This document shows, piece after piece, positions 26,256 through 34,662 of a stretch of DNA of 64,000 nucleotides. Every line of letters starts with the position of its first letter. Within the stretch, counting starts at the first letter, position 1. Source of the stretch: Marinobacter nanhaiticus D15-8W (GTDB taxonomy: Bacteria; Pseudomonadota; Gammaproteobacteria; Pseudomonadales; Oleiphilaceae); contig NZ_AP028878.1 in the NCBI RefSeq assembly GCF_036511935.1, forward strand, positions 434,001 to 498,000, in the 5' to 3' direction. Made by a program: the position numbers and the translations under genes. Under the pieces are notes generated by a model. It searched no databases. It worked only from the letters and a program-made list of their open reading frames with translations, and had not been told where the DNA came from.

Positions 26256-27284
26256 ATGGAACAAAATCAACAATACATTCTCGCGTCCCGGCCGCCCGGC
26301 ATGCCGGATGAAAACCACCTGGTGATCAAAGACGCACCGAGGCCGAAACCCGAAGACGGTCAGGTGCTCCTGAAGACGATCTACCTCTCCCTCGACCCCT
26401 ACATGCGCGGCCGGATGAACGCCGGTGCCTCCTACGCCAAGGGTGTGGAGATCGGCGACGTAATGACGGGCGGCACCGTTTCCGAAGTCGTCGAGAGCCG
26501 GTACGACGGATTAAAGGCCGGCGACGTCGTGCTCAGCCACAACGGCTGGCAGCGCTATGCGGTCGCCCCCGGTGATAGCGTGCGCAAACTTGATCCCGCT
26601 GAAGCACCGGTCAGCACCGCGCTGGGTGTCATGGGGATGCCGGGATTCACGGCCTACGTCGGCCTGTTGGATCTGGGCTTGCCGAAGTCCGGCGAAACGG
26701 TAGTGGTCTCCGCGGCTTCAGGTGCCGTGGGGCAGGTCGTTGGTCAGATTGCCAAGCTCAAGGGCTGCCGTGTGGTGGGCGTTGCCGGCGCAGACGATAA
26801 GTGCCGCCATGTGGTGGATACCTATGGCTTCGATGCCTGTATCAACTACAAGGATGATGATTTCGAAACCCAGCTCGATCGTGCCTGTCCGGATGGCATC
26901 GACATCTACTTCGAGAACGTGGGTGGCAAGGTGTTCGACGCGGTCATGAAACGGGTCAACGACTTCGCCCGCATTCCGGTGTGTGGCCGTATCGCCCACT
27001 ATAACCAGACCTCGTTGCCGGAGGGCCCCGATCGTCTGATTCCGTTTATGGGCAAGGTGTTGATCAAACGGATGACCATTCGTGGCTTTATCCAGTCGGA
27101 CCACCTCGAGCGGCATCCCGACTTCCTCAAAGACATGGCAGCGTGGATTCGGGACGGAAAGGTGCAGTATCAGGAAGATATCGTCGAGGGCTTCGAGAGC
27201 GCGCTGTTGGCGTTCCAGGGGCTGTTGGAAGGACGTAACCGGGGCAAGATGTTGGTTCGGGTGGCGGACGATCCGACGCTTTAG
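26256..27284 (+). CDS. zinc-free MDR-family NADP-dependent oxidoreductase (CurA/prostaglandin reductase-like)
   Basis: Medium-chain reductase of 342 residues without the zinc-binding Cys/His set. The N-terminal region has SLDPYMRGRM (near 48-57). The nucleotide-binding segment VVSAASGAVGQVVGQIAKLKG is near 152-172, and YFENVGGKVFDAV near 232 is typical of leukotriene B4 12-hydroxydehydrogenase/CurA enzymes, which reduce activated double bonds such as alpha,beta-unsaturated ketones. The start at 26256 follows AGAGAGGA; an earlier in-frame ATG has no ribosome site. It is a single gene, followed by a repeat-rich region. Confidence 0.93.
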   Translation: MEQNQQYILASRPPGMPDENHLVIKDAPRPKPEDGQVLLKTIYLSLDPYMRGRMNAGASYAKGVEIGDVMTGGTVSEVVESRYDGLKAGDVVLSHNGWQRYAVAPGDSVRKLDPAEAPVSTALGVMGMPGFTAYVGLLDLGLPKSGETVVVSAASGAVGQVVGQIAKLKGCRVVGVAGADDKCRHVVDTYGFDACINYKDDDFETQLDRACPDGIDIYFENVGGKVFDAVMKRVNDFARIPVCGRIAHYNQTSLPEGPDRLIPFMGKVLIKRMTIRGFIQSDHLERHPDFLKDMAAWIRDGKVQYQEDIVEGFESALLAFQGLLEGRNRGKMLVRVADDPTL

Positions 27285-27308
27285 CACGGGGAAGGGGGCC
27301 AGGTTTTA

Positions 27309-27544
27309 TGTAGCCGACGCTTCAGAGGGTGTTGCAAAACTACTGTGCTCGACTATGCGGCGTTGGAAATTCGCTCAAAATGCTCATTTACTATCAGTAA
27401 ACTGCGCTTTTTCGCGAATTTCCGCCTTGCCTAGCCTTTGCTCGCTACGTTTTGCAACACCCTCTTCAGCTTCGGAGCGGACGTCAGTCCGCCGGAACAA
27501 CCCGGGAGCCTTGCGGCTCCTCCGAAGCTAAAGCGTCGGCTACA
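27309..27544. repeat. REP-like palindromic repeat pair (R2), interrupted by a MITE-like element
   Basis: The first arm begins TGTAGCCGACGCTTCAG (27309-27325), is interrupted at 27326-27463, and resumes with CTTCAGCTTCGGAGCGG. The second, inverted arm has GGGAGCC-TTGC-GGCTCC followed by TCCGAAGCTAAAGCGTCGGC and TACA. This is the same family as 11433-11533. Confidence 0.85.
27326..27463 (+). mobile_element. 138-bp MITE-like element, copy A
   Basis: Perfect 15-bp terminal inverted repeats AGGGTGTTGCAAAAC / GTTTTGCAACACCCT are flanked by a 6-bp direct duplication, CTTCAG (27320-27325 and 27464-27469). Removing the element and one duplication restores an intact REP-like unit. There is no coding capacity. 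A second copy in inverse orientation at 46303-46440 is the same length and differs at about eight positions by hand alignment. The transposase that mobilised it is not in the window. Confidence 0.9.
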
Positions 27545-27638
27545 CGCTCCGGTTAGCCTAAGTCTTCGGAGGTCGGGCTCATCCAAGGGCGTAAAACCGA
27601 TAGCGTAAGCCGACGGACATCCTGGCTGGCGGGTACCT

Positions 27639-28400
27639 TCAGACTGCATACCCCGGATTTTTACTATCCAGCAGCCGCAACAGCGCCGGCCAGGTCAGCT
27701 TCGCGGCCTTGCCCAGCGACTGGGATTGGTCTCGTGTCGTAGCAATGGCCTCGTCAGACGGTATCCAGGTCGGGCCGCAGGCCTGCGCCTTCACCTGGAT
27801 CTCACAGGCCTTCATCAGGAAGTAGAGATAGGTGAACGTCTCTGGCACGTCCTGCCCGGTGGTGAGGACCCCATGATTACGCAGGATCAACATCGACTTG
27901 TCGCCGATGTCCCGGATCAGCCGCTCCCGTTCTTCCAGGTTCAGCGCTACGCCTTCGTAGTCGTGATAGGCCACATGATCCAGACACAGCATGGCGGTCT
28001 GGCTCAAGGGCAGCAGTCCGTCCCTGTGGGCGGAGACCGCCACACCGTCGGAGGCGTGCAGGTGCATGACCGCGCCGGCATCCTCGCGCCCCATATGGAT
28101 GGCGCTATGGATGGTGAAGCCCGCCGGATTGACCCGCGGCAGGCCGCCGGCTTGTACCACATTGCCTTCCTGATCCACTTTCACCAGCGATGACGCGGTG
28201 ATTTCGTGAAACAACAAACCATACGGGTTGATCAGGAAATGGTGCTCCGGCCCCGGCACTCGGGCCGATAGGTGGGTGAACACCAAATCGTCCCAGCCAA
28301 ACAGGGCGACCAGTCGATAGGCTGCCGCCAGATCGCAGCGGGCCTGCCATTCCTGTTTACGCAATGCTTTATCCTGGTCTTGTTCTTGGTGGGATTGCAT
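27639..28400 (-). CDS. class II aldolase/adducin family protein
   Basis: Zinc-dependent class II aldolase-fold protein of 253 residues. Metal-ligand candidates are the His pair in VMHLHASD (near 112-114) and His in LRNHGVL (near 173). The segment FGWDDLVFTHLSARVPG near residue 34 is the standard substrate/phosphate region, but the usual active-site Glu of fuculose aldolase is not obvious. The family includes aldolases, epimerases and decarboxylases, so the reaction cannot be given. It lies alone between two repeat regions. The start at 28400 has AGGAGG upstream on the minus strand (28406-28411). Confidence 0.9.
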   Translation of the reverse strand: MQSHQEQDQDKALRKQEWQARCDLAAAYRLVALFGWDDLVFTHLSARVPGPEHHFLINPYGLLFHEITASSLVKVDQEGNVVQAGGLPRVNPAGFTIHSAIHMGREDAGAVMHLHASDGVAVSAHRDGLLPLSQTAMLCLDHVAYHDYEGVALNLEERERLIRDIGDKSMLILRNHGVLTTGQDVPETFTYLYFLMKACEIQVKAQACGPTWIPSDEAIATTRDQSQSLGKAAKLTWPALLRLLDSKNPGYAV

Positions 28401-28452
28401 GGGGCCTCCTAATGTCGATGAGGACGGTCGTAGTTATGTCATTCCCCGAGTA

Positions 28453-28552
28453 TGTAGCAGAAGCTTCAGCTTCTGAGCCACCGGAGGTGGCCGATAGCTC
28501 ATAGATAGTACCGGGGCACTCCGTGCCCTCCGGAGCTGAAGCGTCGGCTACA
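28453..28552. repeat. REP-like palindromic repeat pair (R3)
   Basis: TGTAGCAGAAGCTTCAGCTT plus CTGAG and a GCCACC-GGAGGTGGC hairpin face an inverted arm (GGGCACT-CCG-TGCCC, then TCCGGAGCTGAAGCGTCGGC and TACA). It lies between the aldolase promoter and the terminator of the dehydrogenase pair. Confidence 0.85.
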
Positions 28553-28578
28553 TTTTGCTCCAGAGCGCCTGTAAAACT

Positions 28579-28604
28579 AAAAAAGGGGCGGCAACGCCGC
28601 CCCC
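28579..28604 (-). terminator. intrinsic terminator of the acyl-CoA dehydrogenase pair
   Basis: GGGGCGGC-AAC-GCCGCCCC (28585-28603), followed on the minus strand by a six-T run (28579-28584). It lies about 85 bases beyond the stop at 28687. Confidence 0.85.
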
Positions 28605-28686
28605 TAAAATGGGTCTCAAAGGGGATTGGTATCGACGCAGGTCGACGCCAGAGACCCTGCTCCTCGCACAGAGAACGTGCCCGAAA

Positions 28687-29829
28687 TCAGGAAGCCTGCA
28701 GTAGCCCTGCGTAGGCTTCCAGATGATGATCGTCGTCACCGAGTTGATGGTTGATCATGATCAGTCGCTTGGCGTAGTGCGCCAGGCTGTATTCCCAGGT
28801 CATGCCGATGCCGCCGTGCAGTTGGATCGCCTGCTCCGAGATGTGCTGGCCAGCGCGGCCGATGATGTTCTTGGCCGCCGCTAATGTGCGTGTGCGCTCG
28901 TCGCTGGCTTCGTCGTTCGCCACGCTGGCGGCCAGGATAGAGGCGGAGCGCGCCTGCTCCAGCTCGGAACTCATGTCCACCATACGATGCTGAAGCACCT
29001 GGAACTTACCGATGGGCACGCCGAACTGTTTGCGGGTCTTCAGGTACTCCAGGGTCAGCTTGATGGACTCTTCCATGGCACCAACCGCTTCGGCACACAG
29101 GGCGGCCATCGCGCGGCCGGCCTGGTACTGGATCACGTCGCCCGCTTTGCCTTCGGTGCCGATCAGTGCATCAGCGCCGACCTTGACGTCCTTCAGGAAC
29201 ACATCGCAGCCCTTGGCACCGTCCATCGTCGGATAGGTGCGGCGGTCAACGCCAGCAGCTTCGGGATCGATGGCAAACAGGGACAGACCATCTGCGTCGC
29301 GACTGTCGCCACTGGTACGGGCAGAAACGATGATCAGGCCTGCTGCGTGGCCACCGATGAGAACGCCTTTGCGACCATTGAGGGTATAGCCATCGCCGGA
29401 TTTCTTGGCGCGGGTCTCAACATCGTTCAGGTTGTAGTGGCTCTGGGGCTCCTGCAGGCCGACGGCCACTTTCAGTTCGCCGGTGGCGATACGGCCCAGC
29501 CAGTCTTCTTTCTGGCTGTCGCTACCCGCCTGGCTGATAATGCCGCCGCCGAGGATGACGGTCTGCATGTACGGCTCGAGGCACAGGCCGCGGCCCAGTT
29601 CGGTCATGACCGACTGTACGTCCACGCCCGAGCCGCCAAAGCCGCCCAATTCTTCCGGGAAGGGCACGGCGCACAGGCCCAGTTCGCCCAGTTGCTTCCA
29701 GAAATCCTCGCTGAAACCCAGTTCGCTTTCGCTGTATTTCAGGCGCTTCTCGAATTCGTACTCACCGCGGACCAGGCGAGCCACGGTGTCCTGCAGCATT
29801 TGCTGCTCTTCATTCAGTCTGAAGTCCAT
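28687..29829 (-). CDS. acyl-CoA dehydrogenase, small-subunit type (PimD-like)
   Basis: Acyl-CoA dehydrogenase family protein of 380 residues. The N-terminal helical domain, middle domain (VAVGLQEPQSHYN near 135-147) and C-terminal domain with RKQFGVPIGKFQVLQHRMVDM are clear. At the site of the usual catalytic EG motif it reads INHQLGDDD, with no obvious general base. This suits the partner subunit of a heteromeric enzyme such as pimeloyl-CoA dehydrogenase (PimC/PimD) or the alpha2beta2 FadE enzymes of steroid degraders. It follows the other dehydrogenase gene by 12 bases, on the same transcript. The name is by resemblance only. Confidence 0.9.
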   Translation of the reverse strand: MDFRLNEEQQMLQDTVARLVRGEYEFEKRLKYSESELGFSEDFWKQLGELGLCAVPFPEELGGFGGSGVDVQSVMTELGRGLCLEPYMQTVILGGGIISQAGSDSQKEDWLGRIATGELKVAVGLQEPQSHYNLNDVETRAKKSGDGYTLNGRKGVLIGGHAAGLIIVSARTSGDSRDADGLSLFAIDPEAAGVDRRTYPTMDGAKGCDVFLKDVKVGADALIGTEGKAGDVIQYQAGRAMAALCAEAVGAMEESIKLTLEYLKTRKQFGVPIGKFQVLQHRMVDMSSELEQARSASILAASVANDEASDERTRTLAAAKNIIGRAGQHISEQAIQLHGGIGMTWEYSLAHYAKRLIMINHQLGDDDHHLEAYAGLLQAS

Positions 29830-29841
29830 GGGTGCCTCCTG

Positions 29842-31038
29842 TTACAGCCCGAGAATCATTTTGGTGACGATGTTCTTCTGGATCTCGTTGGATCCACCGA
29901 AGATCGACAGCTTGCGCATGTTGAAGTACTGCGCGGACAGCGGTGCGCCGTCCTGGTCGGACAGGAAGTCACCTTCGTAATCCAGGTTCAGTTCCTCTTC
30001 CACAAACGGCTGGGCGTAGGGGCCCAGGGCACGACGGGCGAGGTCCGTGATGGCCTGGCGGATCTCGGTACCGCGGACTTTCAGCATCGAACTCTCGGCA
30101 CCTGGCACGCCGCCACCTTCAACGGAGGCGATAATACGCAGGTTGCTGATGGCAGCGGCCATCAGGTCGATCTCGACCTGGGCAACGCGCTGGGCAAAGG
30201 ACGGGTCCTCGATCAACGGACGCCCGTTTTTCTTCTGGCGGCTGGCGATACCCTTGAGGTGGCTCAACGCCGCCTTGGATGCGCCAATGCCAGCCAGGCC
30301 GGTTCGTTCATACGTGAGCAGGTACTTGGCGTAGGTCCAGCCTTTATCTTCTTCGCCCACCAGGTTCTCGACCGGCACCTTGACGTTGTCGAAGAAAACT
30401 TCGTTGACCTCGTGTTCCCCGTCCAGGGTGATGATCGGACGCACGGTGACCCCCGGGGTCTCCATGTCGATCAACAGGAAGGAAATACCCTCCTGGGCCT
30501 TCACCTCGGTATTCGTGCGTACCAGACAGAAAATCATGTTGGCGTGCTGGCCCAGGGTGGTCCAGGTCTTCTGACCGTTGACCACGTAATGATCGCCCTC
30601 ACGCACGGCGCGGGTCTTGAGGGAGGCCAGGTCGGAACCGGCACCCGGCTCTGAATAGCCCTGACACCACCAGTCCTCGCCACTCAGGATGCGTGGCAGG
30701 TACTGCTGCTTCTGTTCTTCGCTACCGAACTTGATGATGACCGGCGCGACCATGTTGACGCCGAAGGGGATCGAGCGCGGTGCGCCATAACGGCAGGACT
30801 CTTCGTCCCAGATGTGCTTCTGGACTGCGGACCACTTCACACCGCCATACTCTTCCGGCCAGTGGGTGGCATACCAGCCCTGCTTGCTCAGGATCTGTTG
30901 CCAGCGTTCGTGGTCGGCCCGGGACATGCGGCGTCCGCGTTTGACCTTGGCTGCGATGTCCGCCGGCAGCTTCTGCTCAAGGAAGCTCCGGACCTCGTCA
31001 CGGAAGGCCAGCTCTTCCGCCGTGTAGTTCATATTCAT
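29842..31038 (-). CDS. acyl-CoA dehydrogenase, large-subunit type (PimC-like)
   Basis: Acyl-CoA dehydrogenase of 398 residues. The FAD-binding middle domain is clear (CQGYSEPGAGSDLASLKTRA near 124-143; GQKTWTTLGQHAN near 155-167), and the C-terminal end reads SIFGGSNEIQKNIVTKMIL. Gly replaces the Glu found before Gly in butyryl/medium-chain enzymes at this point, so the base must lie elsewhere, as in several FadE types. It heads a two-gene operon with the PimD-like gene. It is divergent from the DcaP-like porin, and the shared 374-bp region carries three IclR-type sites. A joint role in uptake and oxidation of a dicarboxylic or cyclic acid is inferred. Confidence 0.92.
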   Translation of the reverse strand: MNMNYTAEELAFRDEVRSFLEQKLPADIAAKVKRGRRMSRADHERWQQILSKQGWYATHWPEEYGGVKWSAVQKHIWDEESCRYGAPRSIPFGVNMVAPVIIKFGSEEQKQQYLPRILSGEDWWCQGYSEPGAGSDLASLKTRAVREGDHYVVNGQKTWTTLGQHANMIFCLVRTNTEVKAQEGISFLLIDMETPGVTVRPIITLDGEHEVNEVFFDNVKVPVENLVGEEDKGWTYAKYLLTYERTGLAGIGASKAALSHLKGIASRQKKNGRPLIEDPSFAQRVAQVEIDLMAAAISNLRIIASVEGGGVPGAESSMLKVRGTEIRQAITDLARRALGPYAQPFVEEELNLDYEGDFLSDQDGAPLSAQYFNMRKLSIFGGSNEIQKNIVTKMILGL

Positions 31039-31101
31039 CGATCAACCTCTCGGTTCTTTTTTGTGCTCTGTAAGCCGAATCTTGTGTTCTGTGAAAGCCT
31101 A

Positions 31102-31116
31102 TACCGCATAGCAGAA
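31102..31116. promoter_or_regulatory. IclR-type operator-like site (1 of 3) in dehydrogenase/porin intergenic region
   Basis: TACCGCATAGCAGAA; its reverse complement matches 13 of 15 positions of TTTCGCTATGCGGTA. It lies 64 bp from the dehydrogenase start. Confidence 0.5.
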
Positions 31117-31262
31117 TATGCGAAGCATGAATGATGAAACTTTCACTGTCAATTGCCCGACTTTCTCCATTTGACTTTTCTGTTACGAGAAACAGCAAAA
31201 TTTAGTTTTAAAAGGTTGTCGTCGAAAACACCTTTGTCTATATTCGGAAATACGGAAGCCGG

Positions 31263-31277
31263 TATTGCTAAGCGGAA
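31263..31277. promoter_or_regulatory. IclR-type operator-like site (2 of 3)
   Basis: TATTGCTAAGCGGAA matches 11 of 15 positions of the motif in the forward direction. It lies 136 bp before the porin start. Confidence 0.45.
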
Positions 31278-31293
31278 TCTTTAAAGGAGATTG

Positions 31294-31308
31294 TACCGCA
31301 TAGCGAAA
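31294..31308. promoter_or_regulatory. IclR-type operator-like site (3 of 3), reference copy
   Basis: TACCGCATAGCGAAA, reverse complement TTTCGCTATGCGGTA. It is a pseudo-palindrome of the kind bound by IclR-family regulators and lies about 105 bp before the porin ATG. Confidence 0.55.
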
Positions 31309-31412
31309 CTATAGGATCGAGAAGAACAATAACCGGCTGAAGGACCAGAAAAACAAAGACGCAACTACCTACAACAAAGACTCTCTACAACAAAGAAAAG
31401 ACGAGGTTTGAA

Positions 31413-32735
31413 ATGACAACAAGAAATAAGTCATTCAGAGCACATCCACTCACCCGTGCCGTGGCTCTTGCAGGATTTCCGCTGATTGCAGCATTGTCGA
31501 TGCCGGCCCAGGCCCAGGATTCAGAAGTTGACGAACTGCGCCAGCGTGTCGATCAATTGGAGCAGGCGCTCAGAGGCGCGGTGTCTACCGCACCCGAAGC
31601 CACCGCCGATAACCCTTATATCCTGCGCGAAGGGGACGGTCTGAAGATTGGTGACACCACCATTTCCTTTGGTGGCTTCATCAAGGCGGACATGATCTAT
31701 GGCTCGGGTGGTGACGGCACCATTAATACGTACAGCACCGGTCTGCCACGTAACTTTGCCTCTGCAGCAGCCTCGGACGAGGACTGGAAAGTGGGGTTCA
31801 GTGCGCGCGAATCCCGGTTCAGCTTCGGTACTGAAACGGAAGACGTTGGCGGCCACACCCTGCGTACCTACCTGGAAATGGACTTCAACACTGCGGACGA
31901 CGCAGCGGGTAACGAAGTCGTATCCAACAGCTATAACCCCCGTCTGCGCCAGGCCTATGGCGCTTGGAACGGTTGGGAATTCGGTCAGACCTATACCACC
32001 TTCACCGATCTGGCCGCACTGCCTGAGATCCTGAACCAGGGCAAGATGGCGGCGTTCATCTACACCACCCAGCCAATGATTCGCTATAACATGGCCGCCC
32101 CGGGTGGCAAGCTTATGGTCGCCCTGGAAAACCCGGAAGACGGTTTTGGCAGCACTTCATACGACGATCAGTCCTATCCGGACCTGACGGCTCGTTACCA
32201 GATTCGCGGCAATTACGGCTTCTACTCCATTGCCGGTGTTGTGCGTAATCTGGAGGACGATGCCTCTGATGACTCTAAAGTAACGGGCGCGGTGTCCTTG
32301 AGCGCACGTATCCCCACAATTGGGCGCGACGATTTGCGGCTGCAATATAGCTACGGCTCTCTGGGTCGATACATGGGGCTCTTTACTTACCCAGATGTAG
32401 ATTTGGTCGAACAGGGTCAGGGTGAGGTCGATCCTTTGAAAACGTATGGTGCGACTGTGGCCTATCGTCACTTCTGGTCGCCGACCTGGCGTTCGAGCCT
32501 GGTGGGTTCGCACACGGAGATCCTCGACGATCTGACCCTGCGCCAGTCAGCATCCCCGAATGGCACCCTCAGCTACTTCGATTCGTCGACTTCTGTCCAT
32601 GCCAACCTGTTGTGGTCGCCGAAGTCGAACCTGACTCTGGGTATTGAGTATGCCTACTGGGACTTTGGAGAAATTGCATCTGACAGCAGCGAACAGTATG
32701 AACAGGTCATGCTGTCAGCACTTATGCAGTTCTAA
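31413..32735 (+). CDS. DcaP-like trimeric outer-membrane porin
   Basis: Outer-membrane channel of 440 residues. A signal peptide (cleavage after MPAQAQ, near residue 35) is followed by a short N-terminal coiled coil (VDELRQRVDQLEQAL), then a beta-barrel beginning ISFGGFIKADMIYG and ending in a C-terminal Phe (MLSALMQF), the usual outer-membrane insertion signal. This layout is that of DcaP, a porin linked to dicarboxylic-acid use in Acinetobacter. The gene is divergent from the PimC/PimD-like dehydrogenases, supporting a role in taking up their substrate. The listed ATG follows a purine-rich leader (GACGAGG about 8 bases upstream). Confidence 0.9.
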   Translation: MTTRNKSFRAHPLTRAVALAGFPLIAALSMPAQAQDSEVDELRQRVDQLEQALRGAVSTAPEATADNPYILREGDGLKIGDTTISFGGFIKADMIYGSGGDGTINTYSTGLPRNFASAAASDEDWKVGFSARESRFSFGTETEDVGGHTLRTYLEMDFNTADDAAGNEVVSNSYNPRLRQAYGAWNGWEFGQTYTTFTDLAALPEILNQGKMAAFIYTTQPMIRYNMAAPGGKLMVALENPEDGFGSTSYDDQSYPDLTARYQIRGNYGFYSIAGVVRNLEDDASDDSKVTGAVSLSARIPTIGRDDLRLQYSYGSLGRYMGLFTYPDVDLVEQGQGEVDPLKTYGATVAYRHFWSPTWRSSLVGSHTEILDDLTLRQSASPNGTLSYFDSSTSVHANLLWSPKSNLTLGIEYAYWDFGEIASDSSEQYEQVMLSALMQF

Positions 32736-32749
32736 AAGAAGATGTATTG

Positions 32750-32770
32750 GGCCGGCTTAAGCCGGCCTTT
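32750..32770 (+). terminator. terminator candidate after the porin gene
   Basis: The perfect palindrome GGCCGGCTTAAGCCGGCC lies 15 bases after the stop and is followed by TTT. A second stem, CCCC-TCC-GGGG with TTTTT, is near 32811-32828. Confidence 0.65.
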
Positions 32771-32849
32771 CCTTCCGGTTACTCGGTTGTTTTGCCCGTT
32801 GCCCTGGATCCCCTCCGGGGCCTTTTTGCGTCAGGCGAACAATTTAGTT

Positions 32850-33965
32850 CTAGGGGCGCCGCGCAAACGCGACCGCCTTGACCAGTGCCGTGACCGTCCG
32901 GTCCGGCGCCAATCCCAGTTCATCATAGGACTTGCGCGTCACGCGGGCGCGCAGGGTCTGTTCACCGATTCTCAGGCGCAACTCCATAGCCGCGGGATTG
33001 TCCGGCTGCGGTGCCGTGTCCTCGATCACGGCCTTGAGCTGGTTGCGATAACTCGATAACGGCTGCGGTTCCAGCGCAAGCGCGACGTCCCGCACTGGGA
33101 TGCGCAGGCGCAAAGGTTCGTCGACAGGCATATCGACTTCGGGCACCGTCAGTAGCTGGCCATCGGCGAGGGCGAGCCGGGTCAGATGGTAGTCGGGGTC
33201 ATGGTCGTGCACCTGTGCCTCCAGAATGGATGCGGCGTTGAATCCACCCAGGTAAGGCGTCAGATCGAAGCGCATCAGCAGGTCGTCCAATTGGCCTGTT
33301 GCCACCACCCGACCCTTTTCCAGCAGGACCAGGTTGTCGGCGATCGCGGCCAGTTCTTTAGGGTCGTGGCTGACGTAGATGATGGGGATGTCGATTTCGT
33401 GGGTCAGGTGGAGGATGAAATCCAGCAGCTCCTGCTTGCGTGGCCCATCCAGTCCGGTGAGGGGTTCGTCCAGCAGGAGCATGCGCGGCTCGCTCAGCAG
33501 GGCGCGGCCGATGGCTACTCTGCGGGCTTCGCCACCGGAGAGGGTGGCGGGGAAGCGGTCGAGCAAGTGGTCAATGCCCAGCAGTTGCACGATCTTCTCG
33601 AAGTGTGCGCCGTCCTTTTTCGAGATGCCGTAGGCCAGGTTGCCGCGTACCCGGTAGTGAGGAAACAGCCGGGGTTCCTGAAAAACGATTCCAAGCTGGC
33701 GTCGGTGAACCGCCACATTGATATTGCGACGGCTATCGACCAGGATCTCGTCACCGAGGCGGATCCGGCCCTGCCGCGGCGTATCGAGGCCAGCAATTAG
33801 ACGCAGCAGGCTGGTCTTGCCACTGCCGGAGGCGCCGAACAGTGCAGTAACCCCCCGTCCGGGTAGGGCGAGGTCGGCTTCTACCGAGAACGTCCCCTGC
33901 TGATGGTGCACCTGGATATGCAGGTCATTGCCGGCGAGTTTCGTTCTGTTGGATCGGTCAGTCAT
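32850..33965 (-). CDS. modC: molybdate ABC transporter ATP-binding protein
   Basis: ATPase of the molybdate importer, 371 residues. Walker A is GASGSGKTS (near 44-52), the signature LSGGEARRVAIGRALL near 143-158, Walker B MLLLDEPLTGLD near 163-174, and the switch His is in YVSHDPKEL. A C-terminal Mop/TOBE domain (about 300-370) is typical of ModC and binds oxyanion. Its start overlaps the end of modB by eight bases. The modA-modB-modC order and single strand show one operon, transcribed leftward. It supplies molybdenum for molybdoenzymes, possibly nitrate reductase or xanthine dehydrogenase elsewhere. Confidence 0.95.
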   Translation of the reverse strand: MTDRSNRTKLAGNDLHIQVHHQQGTFSVEADLALPGRGVTALFGASGSGKTSLLRLIAGLDTPRQGRIRLGDEILVDSRRNINVAVHRRQLGIVFQEPRLFPHYRVRGNLAYGISKKDGAHFEKIVQLLGIDHLLDRFPATLSGGEARRVAIGRALLSEPRMLLLDEPLTGLDGPRKQELLDFILHLTHEIDIPIIYVSHDPKELAAIADNLVLLEKGRVVATGQLDDLLMRFDLTPYLGGFNAASILEAQVHDHDPDYHLTRLALADGQLLTVPEVDMPVDEPLRLRIPVRDVALALEPQPLSSYRNQLKAVIEDTAPQPDNPAAMELRLRIGEQTLRARVTRKSYDELGLAPDRTVTALVKAVAFARRP

Positions 33966-34653
33966 CGCGACCTCGCAGACGTCGCCGCGCCCGGCGGGCG
34001 AGCCATTCGGAAATGATCAGGGAAAGCATGGCGATCACGATCGCAATCGCGCAGAGTCGGGCCGCGGCTGCTTCCGCGCCAGGCGTCTGGATCAGCGTGT
34101 AGAGGGCCAGGGGCAGGGTGCGGGTTTCCCCCGGAATATTGGAAGCAAAGGTGATGGTGGCGCCAAATTCCGACAAGGCCCGGGCAAAGGCCAGCACGGT
34201 GCCAGTGATCAGGCCGGGCAACGTCAGGGGAAGGGTAATGGTGTAGAACACTCGCCAGCGACTGGCGCCCAGGGTGCGGGCAGCAGCTTCCAGGCCAGTA
34301 TCTACAGCTTCCAGCGAAAGGCGAACGGAGCGCACCAGCAGTGGGAAGGCCATCACGCCGCCGGCAACGGCAGCCCCCTGCCAGGTGAACGGTAGTTGAA
34401 TATCGAACACCCGATCCAGCCACTGTCCAAGCACGCCCTGGCGTCCAAGGCCGACCAGCAGCAGGTAGCCGACGACCACCGGCGGAAGTACCAGCGGCAG
34501 GTGAAGAACCCCGTCCACGATGGACTTGCCACGAAAATCCCGCCGCGCCATCAGCCAGGCCATGGCGATGCCCGGTACCAATATCCAGGCCACCGCGCTG
34601 CCGGCCACCCGCATACTGATGGCGATGGCTTCCCATTCGGTTGCGGTCAGCAC
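33958..34653 (-). CDS. modB: molybdate ABC transporter permease
   Basis: Inner-membrane permease of 231 residues with about five to six hydrophobic helices. The EAA motif of binding-protein-dependent permeases is visible (LEAAARTLGASRWRVFYTITLPLTLPGL, near 119-146). GTG at 34653 is used as start, nine bases after modA ends. It overlaps modC by eight bases. Length and sequence are standard for ModB. Confidence 0.95.
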   Translation of the reverse strand: MLTATEWEAIAISMRVAGSAVAWILVPGIAMAWLMARRDFRGKSIVDGVLHLPLVLPPVVVGYLLLVGLGRQGVLGQWLDRVFDIQLPFTWQGAAVAGGVMAFPLLVRSVRLSLEAVDTGLEAAARTLGASRWRVFYTITLPLTLPGLITGTVLAFARALSEFGATITFASNIPGETRTLPLALYTLIQTPGAEAAAARLCAIAIVIAMLSLIISEWLARRARRRLRGRDD

Positions 34654-34662
34654 GCGACTTCC

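Noticed and set aside
28987..30654. Open frame of 555 codons on the plus strand
   Set aside because: It runs antisense through two clear acyl-CoA dehydrogenase genes. Its composition (His, Gly, Gln, Val rich) is that of a shadow frame in GC-rich DNA, and no domain is recognisable.
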